From NCBI GenBank assembly GCA_022457155.1, contig JAJGOT010000090.1, forward strand, positions 186,001-250,000: a DNA stretch of 64,000 bases. Direction: 5' to 3'. Position 1 is the stretch's first letter, and every line of letters begins with the position of its first letter. Both the position numbers and the translations under genes were made by a program. This DNA is from Cladopsammia gracilis (Eukaryota > Cnidaria > Anthozoa > Scleractinia > Dendrophylliidae). This document shows, piece by piece, positions 1-12,004 of this stretch. Below the pieces are notes generated by a model. It made no database searches. It had not been told where the DNA came from and saw nothing but the letters and a program-made list of their open reading frames with translations.

Positions 1-806
1 AATCAAAGTCTTGTTTTGTTTACATAAAATTGCTTTTCAATCTATCTAATGAATGAACAAACACATAAAAATGGACAACACAATCTTCTTTCGAAAAAAT
101 TTTTTCAAATCTCCATTAGTTTACGTTTAAAAGCAAAACGCGTGCCATTTAAGCTTAATTATAGCTCATCGAGTTTAAGCTTTCTTCGATGAAATTCAAG
201 AGATCGATACAACTGAATTTAAGTAGTTTTAAAATCAATTCTCCAAAACTAACAATAATACTAATAAAAAAGTCACTCACAGATTGATATCAATATAAAT
301 TCTCATCGAAAACTGTAATATGTTTTACCTTTAAGTTCCTCGCTTGCTTGGAAATTCAAATCTCCGTTTCTGGTTCTGAAATCCGTAGAAAACAAAGATC
401 TCCCGCATTGATAAAAACGTAATACATGAAGTTCCTCGATGCAAGATTTTATCCCTGAAAGCTCGTCTTTTTCCACTAAAGCGGCTTCTGAGTATTCCTT
501 AATTAGTATCCCTGTCTTGAGTAGCAAACCGCGAAAAAATGCAGGAAAATAACGACTTTAATTCTCCGCTAGACACAACAAAACAACTAAAGTGTTTACC
601 GAGCTCACGGATGTGTGGCCGCGCGAAAAACAAAGCCTTGCTTTCAAGATCCCGGATGTTGTTCCAACACGGCGGGGGCGGCGGGCGGGCGGACACGCGC
701 CCGCGAAACATTCCACTAGCCATGACCAAGAAAAATGACGGCGATAGGTTCTATGAGTATGGAGCTGCGCAGCCAGGCCTTCGGCCTGGCAAGTGCTCCG
801 CTATAA
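1..806. mobile_element. ~1.1-kb dispersed repeat, family H, partial copy
   Basis: Runs in from before the window (starts at TTGTTTTGTTTACATAAAA) and ends at the GGCCTTCGGCC hairpin followed by GTGCTCCGCTATA. Homologous copies at 20041-21175 (and its two duplicates) and 45196-46395. It carries, on the minus strand, a conserved short frame (303-527) with KEYSEAALVEK, also seen in other copies. No transposase or reverse transcriptase is visible, so the class is unknown. Confidence 0.8.
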
Positions 807-3800
807 TAATGCTGTGGTTCATTCACAGGGGGGTGGGGGGTTCTTAGGTATATTAGTGACGGGAAAGCGTGAAGACCTTTTGGGTTTGAAATTAGCAACC
901 TGAGGCCTTTTTTGGTTAGAAAAATTTGTGTTGACTTGTTTTGGGTGAAAGGTTGTGGTAAGGACTTTATTGGGAGTTGACCAAAAGCAAAACCCAGGGT
1001 TCTAAAACAAGCAAAATATTGTATCAAACAATAAATTGTATCAGTTTCAAGAATGACTGCAGTCTGCCTAAAGTTTGTCACAGATCACTGACAGATACAT
1101 GATGAATTAAGAAAGATGAATGCAAAAACTGTCTGGAACTATCTTGATGTGTTTTTGTCAACTTTTTATGGAGTTTAAAAAAAAGGAACTTTTTTGGGTT
1201 ACGTTCTGGGCCATCAGACGTTTTTTGGGGTCTGGTTTTTGCCCAATAGGACTTTCTTGATAATGTTTGATAATGCACTTTTCAGAATAAAGCAAAGTCT
1301 TGTATACTTTTGAATGTAAAGGTATAGCATAATCATAGGGAAAGATTTAGGAACTGACATTTACTTTGTCAGTTGACTGTAAATGTCAAACAAACAATAC
1401 CTTTTAGAAGGATAACTAACTTCTACAATAAAGTCTTATGTACTGGACAGGTAAGCACCTCTGGATATTTAAGCCTGCCTTGAAACAGCTGATTGATTTA
1501 AACTTTTAAAGACATGTGCTTGTTGAAATGATAAACAAAGTCATTTGCATAAGTAGGGGACAAAAATGAACCAAAATATATTCACATATTTCTGAAACTG
1601 AAAGCAGAACACCTGTTGAATTCATTTTTTGCTACTTTCATTCAAACATTGTAGACACACTAAAGTGTGTGATGATCAGTTGAACGCACTCAGTTAAGTA
1701 AGGTACTTTAAAGGGGCTTTGTCACCATTTTTAATGTTACTTTAAAAAGTCAAGACACATTTCTATCAGTGGAAACCCAAAAATAAGGGTTCAGTTTTGT
1801 TTAAAGTTATTCTCTAAGAGTAAACATTAGTGTCTTGGGCTGCAGATGGCCAGGATGGAAATGGATTACATCTTAAAAAAATGAAGCTAATTTTCTCAAG
1901 TTTATCACTTCTATCTTGGAGAACTCGCAAAACTCAGATTATGGTTTATTTTCTCTTCGAAATTCACTTGATATCTACCTCTTAGTGTTCTTTAAGTATT
2001 TTGTGTATGACAAAGGTACTTAATTCTAATTTGAGGCAGTTTTGACAAAAAAAAGTGAAAATTGCCATGACTGAGCTTTTTAACAAGTACCTTACAAGTA
2101 CCTTCAATTCTACATAGTTTGTGGTTTTTGGACATAAAATTCAAGGAGTATTCAAGGAGTATTCAAGTACTGACTAAAAACTGAGTTTTCAAGGAGTATT
2201 CAAAGCAGGTTTACTTTGTCTTGCACTGTTTCAGAAAGCTCCCCCAGATATAAAATGCATTTTTCGCATGCAACAGCGTAGGTTTCGCAAAATCTGTCCC
2301 CGATTTTGAAATCTACACAATCCCTGAATTACTTTAATACAATCCTAATTTATTTCCCATCCAAACAAAAATTCAAGGAGTTTTCACTTTTTTCAAGCAC
2401 TTTCAGCAAAAATTCTTCTTTTCAAGCCAGGGCTTTTCAAGTGCCCTTGAAATCTAAAATTAAATTCCAGGGCTTTTCAAGGACTTCAAGGAGTAGCACG
2501 AGCCCTGATTCTAACACTAAAACACACTAAAGTGTGTGATAAATATCAACAATTGAACACACGAAGTTTGAGATGCTTGTTTAAGTAAGGTAATGGTTGT
2601 ATGGAATTTTAGCTGAATCACAGCCATGACAGAAATTAGACGAGATGAGTACAATACAAGATAATGCTGTGGTAATGCACTGTACAGATCTTTGCATATA
2701 TTAAGGAATACAAAGCATTGTCATGTTCTGTTATAGTCAAATCCAGAAAATTCAATAGTAAAAAAACCACATTATTTGAGATCAAGGGACTCTTGAAAGT
2801 AAATAAGGTAAACATATGCTGTTTGCAATATCCCCATCAGTCTATGGTAATATAAATGATTAACATGACACAATGGCAAAATAACACAAAATTTCCACAA
2901 AGGGCAAAATTGGACTGTAATAAGCTATACTCTACTTGCACACGGTTTCTGTTGAAGATATTATGTTGGTTATTGCTGTTAGAACTTTTAAGAAAAAACG
3001 TCCTAGTTTAACTGATTGACAATAAATGTACTGTTCATTTATCAGGCTTTGTTTTTTTACCTTTGAATCCTTTGTAGAAGCAATACTTGTATGTGATCAG
3101 GAATAAAAGCATAGTTTTGGGTGTCACTACTCTGCACTACTGCTTTGAGTTTGATTGATCTCGATTTTATTCGTTTCGATTCATCGCTGCAAAAACGGTG
3201 ATACACTGCCTCTGCCAGAAGGTACAAAGCACAAATAAACACAACGTTACGATTCCAAGTTCCTTTTAAATCTTATTACCTGAGATGACAAGTATAATTT
3301 GCTTTTTCCGTGGTTCGGTTCGCTTTCTTTTCGCGACCACTATTTTGAAATTTTCTTTACAATAATAACCATGCATACATGAAGAACCTACCTTTTATGG
3401 CGAATACGGCTGACTGCTCGTTCCCCGTTCCCCGTTCCCCGTTCCCGGTTCCCGGTTCCCCGTTCCTGGTTTTAGTAACATCCTGCGGACTCTGTATTTC
3501 CTTGTATGGATAAATACATTTGACTTTTGACACGGATACAAAGGCCTCAGGGGGGGTAGTCGTTTTTAAAACTGACAGGGAATTGCGAAGGTAGTTTGGG
3601 GATTTTCAATTTGCGATTCTTGGGATGTTTTTGGGTTTAAAGTTTTGCCCAGTATTTTTTTTTTCGGTGGTAGTGAGATTCTGGCGGGGAATTTGTTGCG
3701 TTTAGATTAAACGACACCGTTTATGATTCTGTTTCTGTAAAATAATTAAATGATATGTGTCACAATGACAACTACATATATCTGAATAAAGCTTGTAACA

Positions 3801-4323
3801 GATGTTTACACAAATAAACGAATACGGGCGTTTTATACAGTCATGCTTGCATCTGGGTCTTTTCGGATACAAAAAATACGTGGGATTTCATTAGGTTCAG
3901 ATTTTGTTCATCGGGATTTGTCGGAGTCAAAGGACCAAAGAATTTTTTCGGTATGAAGTTTGGCTTCATTCGCATCTCCCCAAACGACGTAAAAACGTAC
4001 ACCTGAGTTAACATCCTCTTTTTAACTTAGCCAGGGGCGGACAAACTCTATGCAACCGCCCTTTAAACTCCGCGAGGCACATCCCTCCTCAAGGGTTGGT
4101 CTATAAATGGATAAGGGGTAGGGCGATATTTCAGCAAGATTTAACGAAGTGCTTGAGAATAATTTTTAAAGAACAATCAAACAGCCTTACCTTATCATCC
4201 CATCTTTGTTCTACCAGGTTGTCATCGTATGGTCAATACATTATAATGCTGTCAAAGATGGCCATCACGCTTTTCAAGGTTGGTCCTTAAATAGTTTCCT
4301 TTATCAGTTTAATCACAGTTGTG
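807..4323. other. Intron of gene A: no gene seen
   Basis: Non-coding AT-rich sequence. Notable: CACACTAAAGTGTGTGAT occurs at ~1658 and ~2522 with similar flanks (GTTAAGTAAGG / GTTTAAGTAAGG), a direct duplication 866 bp apart; TTCAAGGAGTATTCAAGGAG repeats around 2140-2200. Confidence 0.6.
3421..3470. repeat. CCCCGTT short tandem repeat
   Basis: About seven degenerate copies of a 7-bp unit (TTCCCCG/TTCCCGG) before TCCTGG. Confidence 0.85.
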
Positions 4324-4327
4324 TTAA

Positions 4328-4970
4328 CCCCTTTGACTACCGAGGGTGCCAAATACTAAAATTCAAGAAAAATCCCAAATTTCATGTTGTAACTAAAATC
4401 AAAAAGCACCGTGCAAAAGTACTGCTGAAGAAGTTTCATTTGAATGGTCACACCATAGAGTTTCATCGGCAGAATCAAAAGTTAGAACAAATAGTACCAT
4501 GTAAAAGTACTGCCGAAGAGGTTTCATTTGAATGGTTACACCATAGCGTTTCATCGGCAGACGCAAAAGTTAGAACAAATGGTATTATGCAAAAGTACTG
4601 CTGAAGAGGTTTCATTTGAATGGTCACACCATAGGATTTCATCAACAGACTCAAAAGTTAGAACAAATGGTACCATGCAAAAGTACTGCTGAAGAGGTTT
4701 CATTTGAATGGTCACACCATAGGATTTCGATCCACAGACTCAAAAGTTAGAACAAATGGTACCATGCAAAAGTACTACTGAAGAGGTTTCATTTGAATGG
4801 TCACACCATAGGATTTCATCAACAGACTCAAAAGTTAGAACAAATGGTACCATGCAAAAACACTGCTTAAGAGGTTTCATTTGAATGGTCACACCATAGC
4901 GTTTCATCGGCAGACTCAAAAGTTAGAACTACACAACTATTCTCCATAATTGACTCTGGGAGTAAAAAGG
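4328..4970. mobile_element. TTAA-flanked MITE with ~6 internal 88-bp repeats
   Basis: Flanked by TTAA at 4324-4327 and 4971-4974. Ends CCCCTTTGACTACC and GGGAGTAAAAAGG are imperfect inverted repeats. Inside, a unit of ~88 bp with AAGTACTGCTGAAGAGG and TTCATTTGAATGGTCACACC recurs about six times from 4419. TTAA target sites are typical of piggyBac and Kolobok superfamilies; no transposase here. Related copies at 38941-39152 and 43766-44059. Confidence 0.85.
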
Positions 4971-4974
4971 TTAA

Positions 4975-5600
4975 AAACTGACAAAAAAATTAAATACAAC
5001 GACGCAAACAGCTCCAGCGTTCATTTGAATGGTCACACTTTAGGACCAGCTTGAGCATCATAACAAACAGCAGCCACATCAGGAAAGTACTGCTCAATAG
5101 TTTTCATTTGAGTCGTCGCACTTTAAAAAGACTTTATTAATAGAATGAAAATTAAAGCCACCTTGTACAACATAATAAACAGTACCCACAGGAAAGTACT
5201 GCTCAGCAGCTTTCATTTAAATGGACACACTTTAGCCGATTTCATCCACGGACTCAAAAGTTAGAACCACCTTTTCTCAAACACATTAATAATTCATGAC
5301 GAAAATACAAAGGAAATTAATGTTTAATGAGTGTTTGGAGATCAGTTGAAACACTCATTTTTGCATCCTTATTTTCTCCTTCTAAAATCATTTTGTTTGA
5401 GAAGTAATATATTCAAACATTCGACACAGTATTTCAGAAAAGTACTGCTCGATAGCTTTCGTTTCATTGGTCACACTTGAACATATTCAGTGGTAGTACT
5501 GCATGCTCTATAGTTTTATCCAAATGGTACTTCATAACAAACAATGATACAGGCAAGCACAATAACTTTCATTTAAATTGTTAAATTTTAAGATTTCGTC
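4975..5600. repeat. Degenerate units of the 88-bp repeat
   Basis: GAAAGTACTGCTCAATAG, GAAAGTACTGCTCAGCAG and AAAAGTACTGCTCGATAG, each followed by TTTCATTT- or TTTCGTTT-type sequence, recur at about 5085, 5192 and 5429. They lie outside the right TTAA of the neighbouring MITE and look like older, decayed copies. Confidence 0.6.
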
Positions 5601-5720
5601 CACAGACTTAACTTCACGACTTATTTTTGTCTATGAAGGAGAAATGTGTAACTGAAACAGGAATTAGTGTCTCATTAACTTCTGTGTGAAATGCCATGGC
5701 CATGTGTTTTTTTTTTTCAG

Positions 5721-5792
5721 GTTCTGCTGTTGTTTTTCTTGTTCATCATGGCATTTAGCACCACGTTTTATCTGCTCATGGACGAGTTAAAG
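5721..5792 (+). CDS. TRPA1: TRPA1-like gene A exon encoding S5
   Basis: 24 codons, phase 0 at both ends, after TTTTTTTCAG and before GTGAGA. The product is one hydrophobic helix with AFSTTFYLL, matching TRPA1 S5 (AFGLSFY-type). It is the first exon of this gene visible in the window. Confidence 0.88.
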
Positions 5793-8700
5793 GTGAGATT
5801 CCCTTTCTTGATCTACATTTTTCAGATAAGGTTATTTATTCATTTGGTTTCGATTTTCTTTTATTTAAATTTCAGGAGCAGTCCGATACCTTTCCCAACT
5901 CCATGATGACGATCTTTGTTATGACTCTTGGCGAACTCAACTATGAAGCATCCTATTTGCCGTGGAGCAAGCTAGAATATGCTACAATGACCAATATCCT
6001 GTTTGTCTTGTTTGTGCTTGTAATGGCAATCGTTCTCATGAATATGTTGGTTAGTATGACGTCACTTCACAAGAGATACCCCACTACAAACTCCTCTGGG
6101 AACGAGTCATTTTAGTCCTACTCGATCAGTGCTTGTAGGAAATAGGCCCCTTTGGGAACCATGTGTCTACTGCACACTGCTAAATTTTAACAAACTTCCG
6201 GTGGCATCGTCGATAGCATAGTGTCTACGCGCACATGCGTAGTAGGCACAAAGTTTTCGAGATGATTTCACAGCAGGTTATAGACCCAAACCTCATTCGC
6301 TGACTATGATTTGCCCATGATAAGGAAATGATGAAGATCTTATTTTCCGTTTGGCTGTTTATAATTTAATAAGTTCAATTTCAATCTGATTTTTTTTTTT
6401 CACGGACAAACTTGTTACTTATGCGCAGTAAGCGCATGAGGTATAAAATCGGTGGCGTTTCTTCTTGTTTTTGTCACATTAGTGCATGCAAATTTATGCA
6501 CGCATATATTATTACTAACCGGGTCGCAGGTCACATAAAAATTCTACAAAAATGTCTGCCGCGCTCGGCATGTGCTTGGTTTTCTTTGTCTTGTCGGAAT
6601 AACAACACACATTCAAAATACTCAAAATGGAAAGAGAAAGCTTTAAAGAGTACTCAGAAGCCGCTGTAGTGGAGAAAAAGGAGAGCTGTAAGCGACGAGC
6701 GACGAAATCTTGCTTCAAGTTTTATCAGTGCGGGGGGCGATCAAATCCGAAGAAGCGGAGTTTTAAAGAATTTTCAAGCAGGCGAGGGACTTCATTTTTC
6801 GGTGAGAATTTATGTTGATATCAATTTGTGATTGACTTTTTCTTTGTGTCATACTTGTTATTCTAGACCGAGAAACAGTTGCTTTTGTGAGCTTTTGTGC
6901 ACTCTAAACACAGAGTCAACGGACTGTCGCGTAATACAGTTTTTGAGAATTACTAAAATTGAAAAATAACCCTGTCGTTTACTGATTTTATTGCTTTTAA
7001 AAGTAGTCTTTTCAAATGTAACAGAATGCAGTCACGGTTTGGGAAACATTAGACGCAAACTTGTTCGAATGTTTTCTTCGTGAAGTCAATAATCACGGTA
7101 AAGGAACGCTAGTATTTAAATATAATTAAGTTAAATAGCGCTTTCTGAAATAAAGTTTGCTTTCAAGATTTTTTGATTCGCGAAAACATTATGCGAATCA
7201 TCTTTACGGATAAGAATGGCATTCTATATACACAAGCAAAGTCGGAAATTTTAGAAAACACTAGATATAATATAGCAGGTTGCTGAATTTAAAAATTATT
7301 TTGTGATGTTTATAATATAATTCGCAGACGCCAGCGCTTCGCACTTCATTGAGGATAAATAAATCGCCAAGCCTTCCGGAAGCAGAAAATCACTGAATTC
7401 TGATAAGCGTTTAACTCTTTTGTTCAAGGAAAAAACATTTTCATTCAAGGAAATATGAGTTTCATTAAAAAGTTTGGACCTTTAGAACAAATATTTTGGA
7501 TTCATGATCATGTGAAAGCAGCACGCGATCGAATTACATTCCACACGAAATTTGCATATATGAAAGAAGTGTATTTGCGACAACACTTTGAAAAACTGTG
7601 AAGCTTGGAAAAACTAATACATGGCAAAATCAAAGCAGTTATTTAAAGGACTAGCTTTATAGAAAAATTTCATTTCGATTTGGTCTTGAAATCAAACGGG
7701 GGGGGGGGGGTGTCATGATTCATGATGTGTCACGCAATATTTATTTTTATTAAAATGTTTCACCAATTTATAGCACTCATCACCACAGTTTTCACATTAT
7801 AAAAGTAGAATCTCGTGGATCCGATTACATGTATTTTTATCATTACCTGTAAATTTAGGGCTTCCACAAAAATTATTGGAAATCCGGGCAGGAGAAGGGG
7901 TCTCTTGGCTTGGAAATCCAGGCGGTAGGGGGGGGGGGGGGGGAAGGGGTCAAACAATCTTGCCATCCGTCGGTGGGGGGGGGGGGATTCTTTCTGGAAT
8001 AACCCAATGTAATAGAAATAATTCACGGTTAACGTTTGGGAAGTATTACACTAGTGTGGGTTTGATCAGGAATCAATAAATTAAATATTCAAAGCGACTA
8101 CAGAAAAATTGGTAGCTTCAATAAACTCGTCTTAGAGTCTCGTGAGCATGAGTATAGGCTATGTTTAGCCTCTTGTTTTCTTATCGTGTTTGGATCACAA
8201 CTTGCGACTTATAGCCCGCAAATATGTTGTTAAGAGCACACCAGAGTAGATGAGAGTCGTGACAGCTTAGGTCAAACAAAAGAGAGTTTCTTCTTGACAC
8301 TCCAATGAAAATCCCAGCAATTTCGCACCGCATCGATTGTAAAAAATTAAGAGCCCTGATATAAACTCTTTGAGAGCTCGCATCGCCGCATTCAACCTTT
8401 TACGTTCTTGTTCTTGTGTTTTTGTTATTTTTTGCTTTTTTGCATCATTCTAGGATTCATTCTGACGACTGCGAAGACCATCGCTTGAAACGTCAGGTTT
8501 TAAATCTCTATACGGTAGTCAATTTACCTTATCAAACCATTTGATGAAACCGTAGGTTGGTCTTGCAGTGGGAGATGTTGGCGAGATTCAAGTTAACGCT
8601 GCAATAGATCGCTACGTTATGCAGGTATAACAGTTACATAGAACAGAAATACAAATCATGATATTCTTTTGCCAAATCATTACAATTATCTTAACAATTT

Positions 8701-10239
8701 TCGAGTCAGACAAGAAACTATTTTCCAGGAATGCTTATAGCCGGAATTGCGTTTATGATTTATCGGAATGACCCTTTTTTGAATCCGGAGCCAACTTGTT
8801 AAATCGATATCATGTTGTGACATATTTAAGAACTAAGACAGTTTAACCGCCTTCACACGCAAACTAAAGTCGGCAAACTCTCGTTGGAAAACGTCAAAAA
8901 TTTCCAAACGTCGTCAGTGTTTTCACAAGATAAACTTCTAGAAAACTTCCCCTTGTTCCCAGACAGGGACACGTGATGAAAATGATTGCTCGCTTTGGTT
9001 CTTAGAAAGTGAACATCCAGTGTTTGAAAAACATTTTCAAGTTAAATGCGAGTTTGCTAACTCAAAAGAATTGGTGAACAACAAGCCCAGGCCTGATAAA
9101 GCAATAGGGTTTCTGATCTAAAAGACTGAAACAGATTTACTTTTCAGGTGGAGTTGGTGTTGGATATGGAGGAAACAATTCCTGCTTGGCTCGCTAAACG
9201 AGCTCATGTTGCAAACCATGTCGAGTACCCAAATAGAGATACATTCAAGGTATTTAACTCTAACAAAGTCCTCACCTTTTTTAGTGTTTTTGATTGCAAT
9301 TGTTATGTCAGCAATAGATAACATCTCAAAGAAGGAAAATCGGAAAGTCGTGTTCTTGTAAATGTTTCCTTTGTATAGTGTTAAAATACTTTAGGAAGAG
9401 CATAGATGAGTGATATTCAGTCTTTACATGATAAAGCGGAGGTGTGATTGTACTAGCAAACGACGTCTTTGTGTGTGTACAATAAACACAACAAACATTG
9501 TTAGAATCAGATGAAAACAAGGTGTCTGTTTGTTTGTTTGTTATCTCTTTTTTTAGCTGTACGACAGAATTTTTGGATTCAGCGCACCTGGAGACGACAA
9601 AGAGGAAGATGAAACTTCCCATGACCTCCCCCCTGGATTTCAACCCCTGTTGAAGAGAATGAAAGAACAGGAGAATAGGTATGGGCATGCGTCATGCAGA
9701 GCCTAGCTATCTGACTTTTGCCTTGAAAACCATAACGTACAGTGTTTAGGTCCGTTTCCCGCGCTTAGCAGCAGTTTCATGTTTACCCGTGCGCTGTGCC
9801 GGTCGTAGGTCACGTGCCCTTGCCATTAGGTACATAAGGCTTTAACGTTCTGCTTCCATCCACTTCAATTTGTTGCTAGATCTCTAACAGTCGCCTATGA
9901 CTGCCATCCAGCTACTTGTCCTTCATCCTCATCCATTCTCCTCCATGTTGTTTTTGGTCGTCCTGTGCTTCTCTTTCCCTCAATCTAATTTTAACGGGAG
10001 TGTGTTATTAGCCCCCAGCCCAACCCCCAACCTTGTCCATCAAACGATGGTTTTATTGACTTAATTATTTATTGATGTCTCGGTTATTTCTTGGTGTTTC
10101 AATTTTGCATTTTAGAATCAATGAGATACATGACCTGTTAAAGGAACAGTACTCACCGCTTAAGTCCAGGGATCAGGCCCGCATGAGGAAAGGACAAGAT
10201 GTGTTTCCTTTTGAAGCTGTTGCCAACAAGAGTACATAA
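5721..10239 (+). CDS. TRPA1: TRPA1-like channel, 3' part (6 exons: S5, pore, S6, C-terminus)
   Basis: Six exons (5721-5792, 5876-6049, 8556-8624, 9148-9249, 9557-9678, 10116-10239) join in one frame to 220 residues and a TAA stop. Seen: a hydrophobic S5 (VLLLFFLFIMAF), a pore loop with MTLGELNY, S6 (LFVLFVLVMAIVLMNML), then VGLAVGDVGEIQ directly after S6. Known: TRPA1 proteins have LGDINY in the pore and a GLAVGDIAEVQ-type segment after S6, so the family call is strong. Inferred role: plasma-membrane, non-selective, calcium-permeable sensory cation channel working as a tetramer. The C-terminus is short, with a charged, possibly coiled-coil stretch (LLKRMKEQENRINEIHDLLKEQ is split across exons 5 and 6). 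The ankyrin repeats, S1-S4 and the S4-S5 linker are not in the window, so the intron before 5721 is at least 5.7 kb. A second TRPA1-like gene lies downstream in the same orientation. Confidence 0.9.
5876..6049 (+). CDS. TRPA1: TRPA1-like gene A exon encoding pore loop and S6
   Basis: 58 codons, phase 0, after TTTCAG and before GTTAGT. It encodes the pore helix and filter (TIFVMTLGELNYEAS) and S6 (VMAIVLMNML). Human TRPA1 has Asp (D915) where this protein has Glu in GELNY. The intron on its left is only 83 bp. Confidence 0.92.
6620..6835. mobile_element. Diverged, inverted fragment of family H
   Basis: In the intron after the pore exon of gene A. The + strand encodes SFKEYSEAAVVEKKES and FYQCGGRS, the same short peptide pattern that family H copies carry on the minus strand, and ends at TTGATATCAATTTGTGATTGAC, which matches family H read backwards. 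Confidence 0.65.
7686..7992. repeat. Cluster of long G runs
   Basis: Three runs of 12 or more G near 7697, 7928 and 7976, plus shorter ones. Capable in principle of G-quadruplex formation on the + strand; the intron transcript would carry them. Confidence 0.8.
8448..8550 (+). mobile_element. Penelope-like terminal fragment next to a splice acceptor
   Basis: TTCTGACGACTGCGAAGACC, GCTTGAAACGTCAGG, TCAATTTACCTTATCAA and TTGATGAAACC follow the same order as the Penelope ends at 42311 and 60532. It ends about 5 bp before the exon at 8556. Confidence 0.7.
8556..8624 (+). CDS. TRPA1: TRPA1-like gene A exon encoding post-S6 segment
   Basis: 23 codons beginning VGLAVGDVGEIQ, which continues S6 without a gap and matches the TRPA1 IGLAVGDIAEVQ region. 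The acceptor must be the AG at 8554-8555. The better-looking TCTTGCAG ending at 8568 would shift the frame into a TAG after a few codons. The sequence just left of the acceptor is a Penelope-type end, so the polypyrimidine tract is poor. Confidence 0.85.
9148..9249 (+). CDS. TRPA1: TRPA1-like gene A C-terminal exon 4 in window
   Basis: 34 codons, phase 0, after TTTTCAG and before GTATTT. It starts VELVLDMEE, matching the MQVELH-type continuation after S6 in TRPA1, followed by IPAWLAKRA. Confidence 0.85.
9557..9678 (+). CDS. TRPA1: TRPA1-like gene A C-terminal exon 5 in window
   Basis: 122 bp, enters in phase 0 and leaves in phase 2 (AG|A). Acceptor TTTTTTAG, donor GTATGG. Encodes an acidic linker (DDKEEDE) and the beginning of a charged helical tail. 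Confidence 0.82.
10116..10239 (+). CDS. TRPA1: TRPA1-like gene A terminal coding exon
   Basis: Acceptor ATTTTAG; one base completes the split Arg codon, then 40 codons and TAA at 10237-10239. The charged tail INEIHDLLKEQYSPL suggests a short C-terminal coiled coil. No canonical AATAAA was clear in the next ~100 bp. Confidence 0.82.
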
Positions 10240-10717
10240 TTCTCCCCAGGTTTTAAACCTTACCTTATAAACATTCGTGATTTAAATGTGGCAGCTGCAG
10301 TTTAGAATGGTTTTTGATTTAGTGTCATAAAACGAAATCTGGGCCAATCACAATAGACTCTGGGAATCCAGTAAGCCAATCAAAACTATACAAAAACGAT
10401 AGCCAAGCTTACTTCTGATTGGTTGGAAAAGTGGCGCGAATATATTTAACTAATCAAATATAGTTGACGCACAACCAAAGCATATGCGACAGTAATGGAA
10501 AACCCACTTTAAACTTCAGGTAATTTATTGGTGAATGATTACCAAATTTTAGGTTTATCAGAGTATCATATTAAAATTAAAATTGATTTAAAAACAGGAA
10601 TGGTCAGTCAGCTGGGGTTGGTGCGTTCAATGGTAACCAATGGTAACCATGTAGAACGTTTTCAAAACTCAGCACCTACTTAAATTTTATCCATAACTTA
10701 GAAAAAGCAACAGTTTA
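10240..10717. other. 3' flank of gene A
   Basis: Presumably 3' UTR and intergenic sequence. No repeat ends or clear polyadenylation signal recognised. Confidence 0.4.
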
Positions 10718-11996
10718 GGAGGCTCGACTCAGTTTTTTTCGCCGTTTTGGTATACGTTTTGAAATCAAAATTTCGCAGGGAAGACATCCTTCGATTGCTT
10801 TCATACTTCACCAAGTTTATGCAATGTGATCAAAGTTTTATGTGTCACTGGTTTCCAAACCACATCGGTTGCTATAGCAATGTCAGCTTATTGCCCTTTT
10901 GTTTTAAAAAATGTAGTTTTTCTCAAAATCTACTGAGTCAGACACTTAATAATTAAGTAATGATCCGCATAAGAAGGAAAGTACTGAAACGCATTGCACG
11001 ATGGAATGTCAACTTTTTTCATTGTTACAACTAGTGATCTGATTGGCCTAGACTCGAAAACCGCTAAAAAGTTAAGGTTCAAGGTGCATTTTGTCTAATT
11101 ATTTTAAGGTTTCAAGTAATTTGAGACCCAATCGCACAACATGCAATTTTTAAAAGATATTGTATTTGGGGAACTTCATCAAATAAGCAAAATTATTAGC
11201 TATATTCTGATTGGTTAAGCACAAACATTTCCCAAAATTTATTTTACGCAAATGGATTTTCTTTATTTTTATACTGAAATATAATTATGAACCATCAGCC
11301 CCTCCTCTATTCTTAAAATCTAAGATATTCTATGTGGGAAAGAGCCAATGCGGCAGAACAATGAAGTTTATGGTAGTTCTTATGTGGAGCATCACTTAAA
11401 CTTTCAAATTTTGTAGTATGCACGAAGTTTCAAGAAAATTTATAAGACGGTTTTCGAGTAAATCAAAATTCATTTTTAGGTAAAACAACAATAAAGGAAA
11501 TAATTTGCATAAAGCAAAATATTTCCAAATACCCTTACGTATCATTTTAAAACAGCCAGCCGTTAAAATAATGATTGTCCTTAACTTTGCTGTCATTATT
11601 TTAACGGTTGGGGCATTTTGGAAATATCTGGCTTTATGCAAATTATTTGCTTCACTACTGTTTTGCCTAAAAATGATTTTTGATTCACTCGAAAACCGTC
11701 TTATAAATTTTCTTGAAACTTCATCTGCAGCTAGTGATACGTGCGTACTACAAAATTTGATAGTTTCATTATGAAATGTCTGACTAGATTTTGAGAAAAA
11801 CGACATTGTTTAAAACAAAGGGCATTAAGCTGGCGTTGCTATAGTAACCGCTGTCGCTTTTTAACCAGTGACACATAAACTTTGATCACATTTCGTAAAC
11901 TTTGTGAAGTATGAAAGCAATTGAAGCATGTCTTTCCTGCAAAATTTTGATTTCAAAACAAACACCCCACAGCGAAAAAAACTGAGTCGAGCCTCC
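10718..11996. mobile_element. 1.28-kb foldback element with two nested palindromes
   Basis: Outer arms of ~240 bp: GGAGGCTCGACTCAG at the left and its complement at the right, with matching TTATGTGTCACTGG and GTTGCTATAG blocks. An inner palindrome of ~360 bp (11402-11765; AAACTTCATC... complements GAAGTTTCAAG) fills the centre. Flanks TTTA and TTAA suggest a TTAA-type target site with one change. No transposase. Confidence 0.85.
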
Positions 11997-12004
11997 TTAA
12001 ACTA

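Larger units (their letters stand above)
6050..8447. other. Intron of gene A between pore and post-S6 exons
   Basis: No coding exon seen. Holds the inverted family H fragment and the G-run cluster. TRPA1-like protein sequence is continuous across it. Confidence 0.6.

Noticed and set aside
2950..3010. Possible S4-S5 linker exon of gene A
   Set aside because: MLVIAVRTFKK looks superficially like an S4-S5 segment but lacks the GI(Y/F)-VM pattern and good splice sites.
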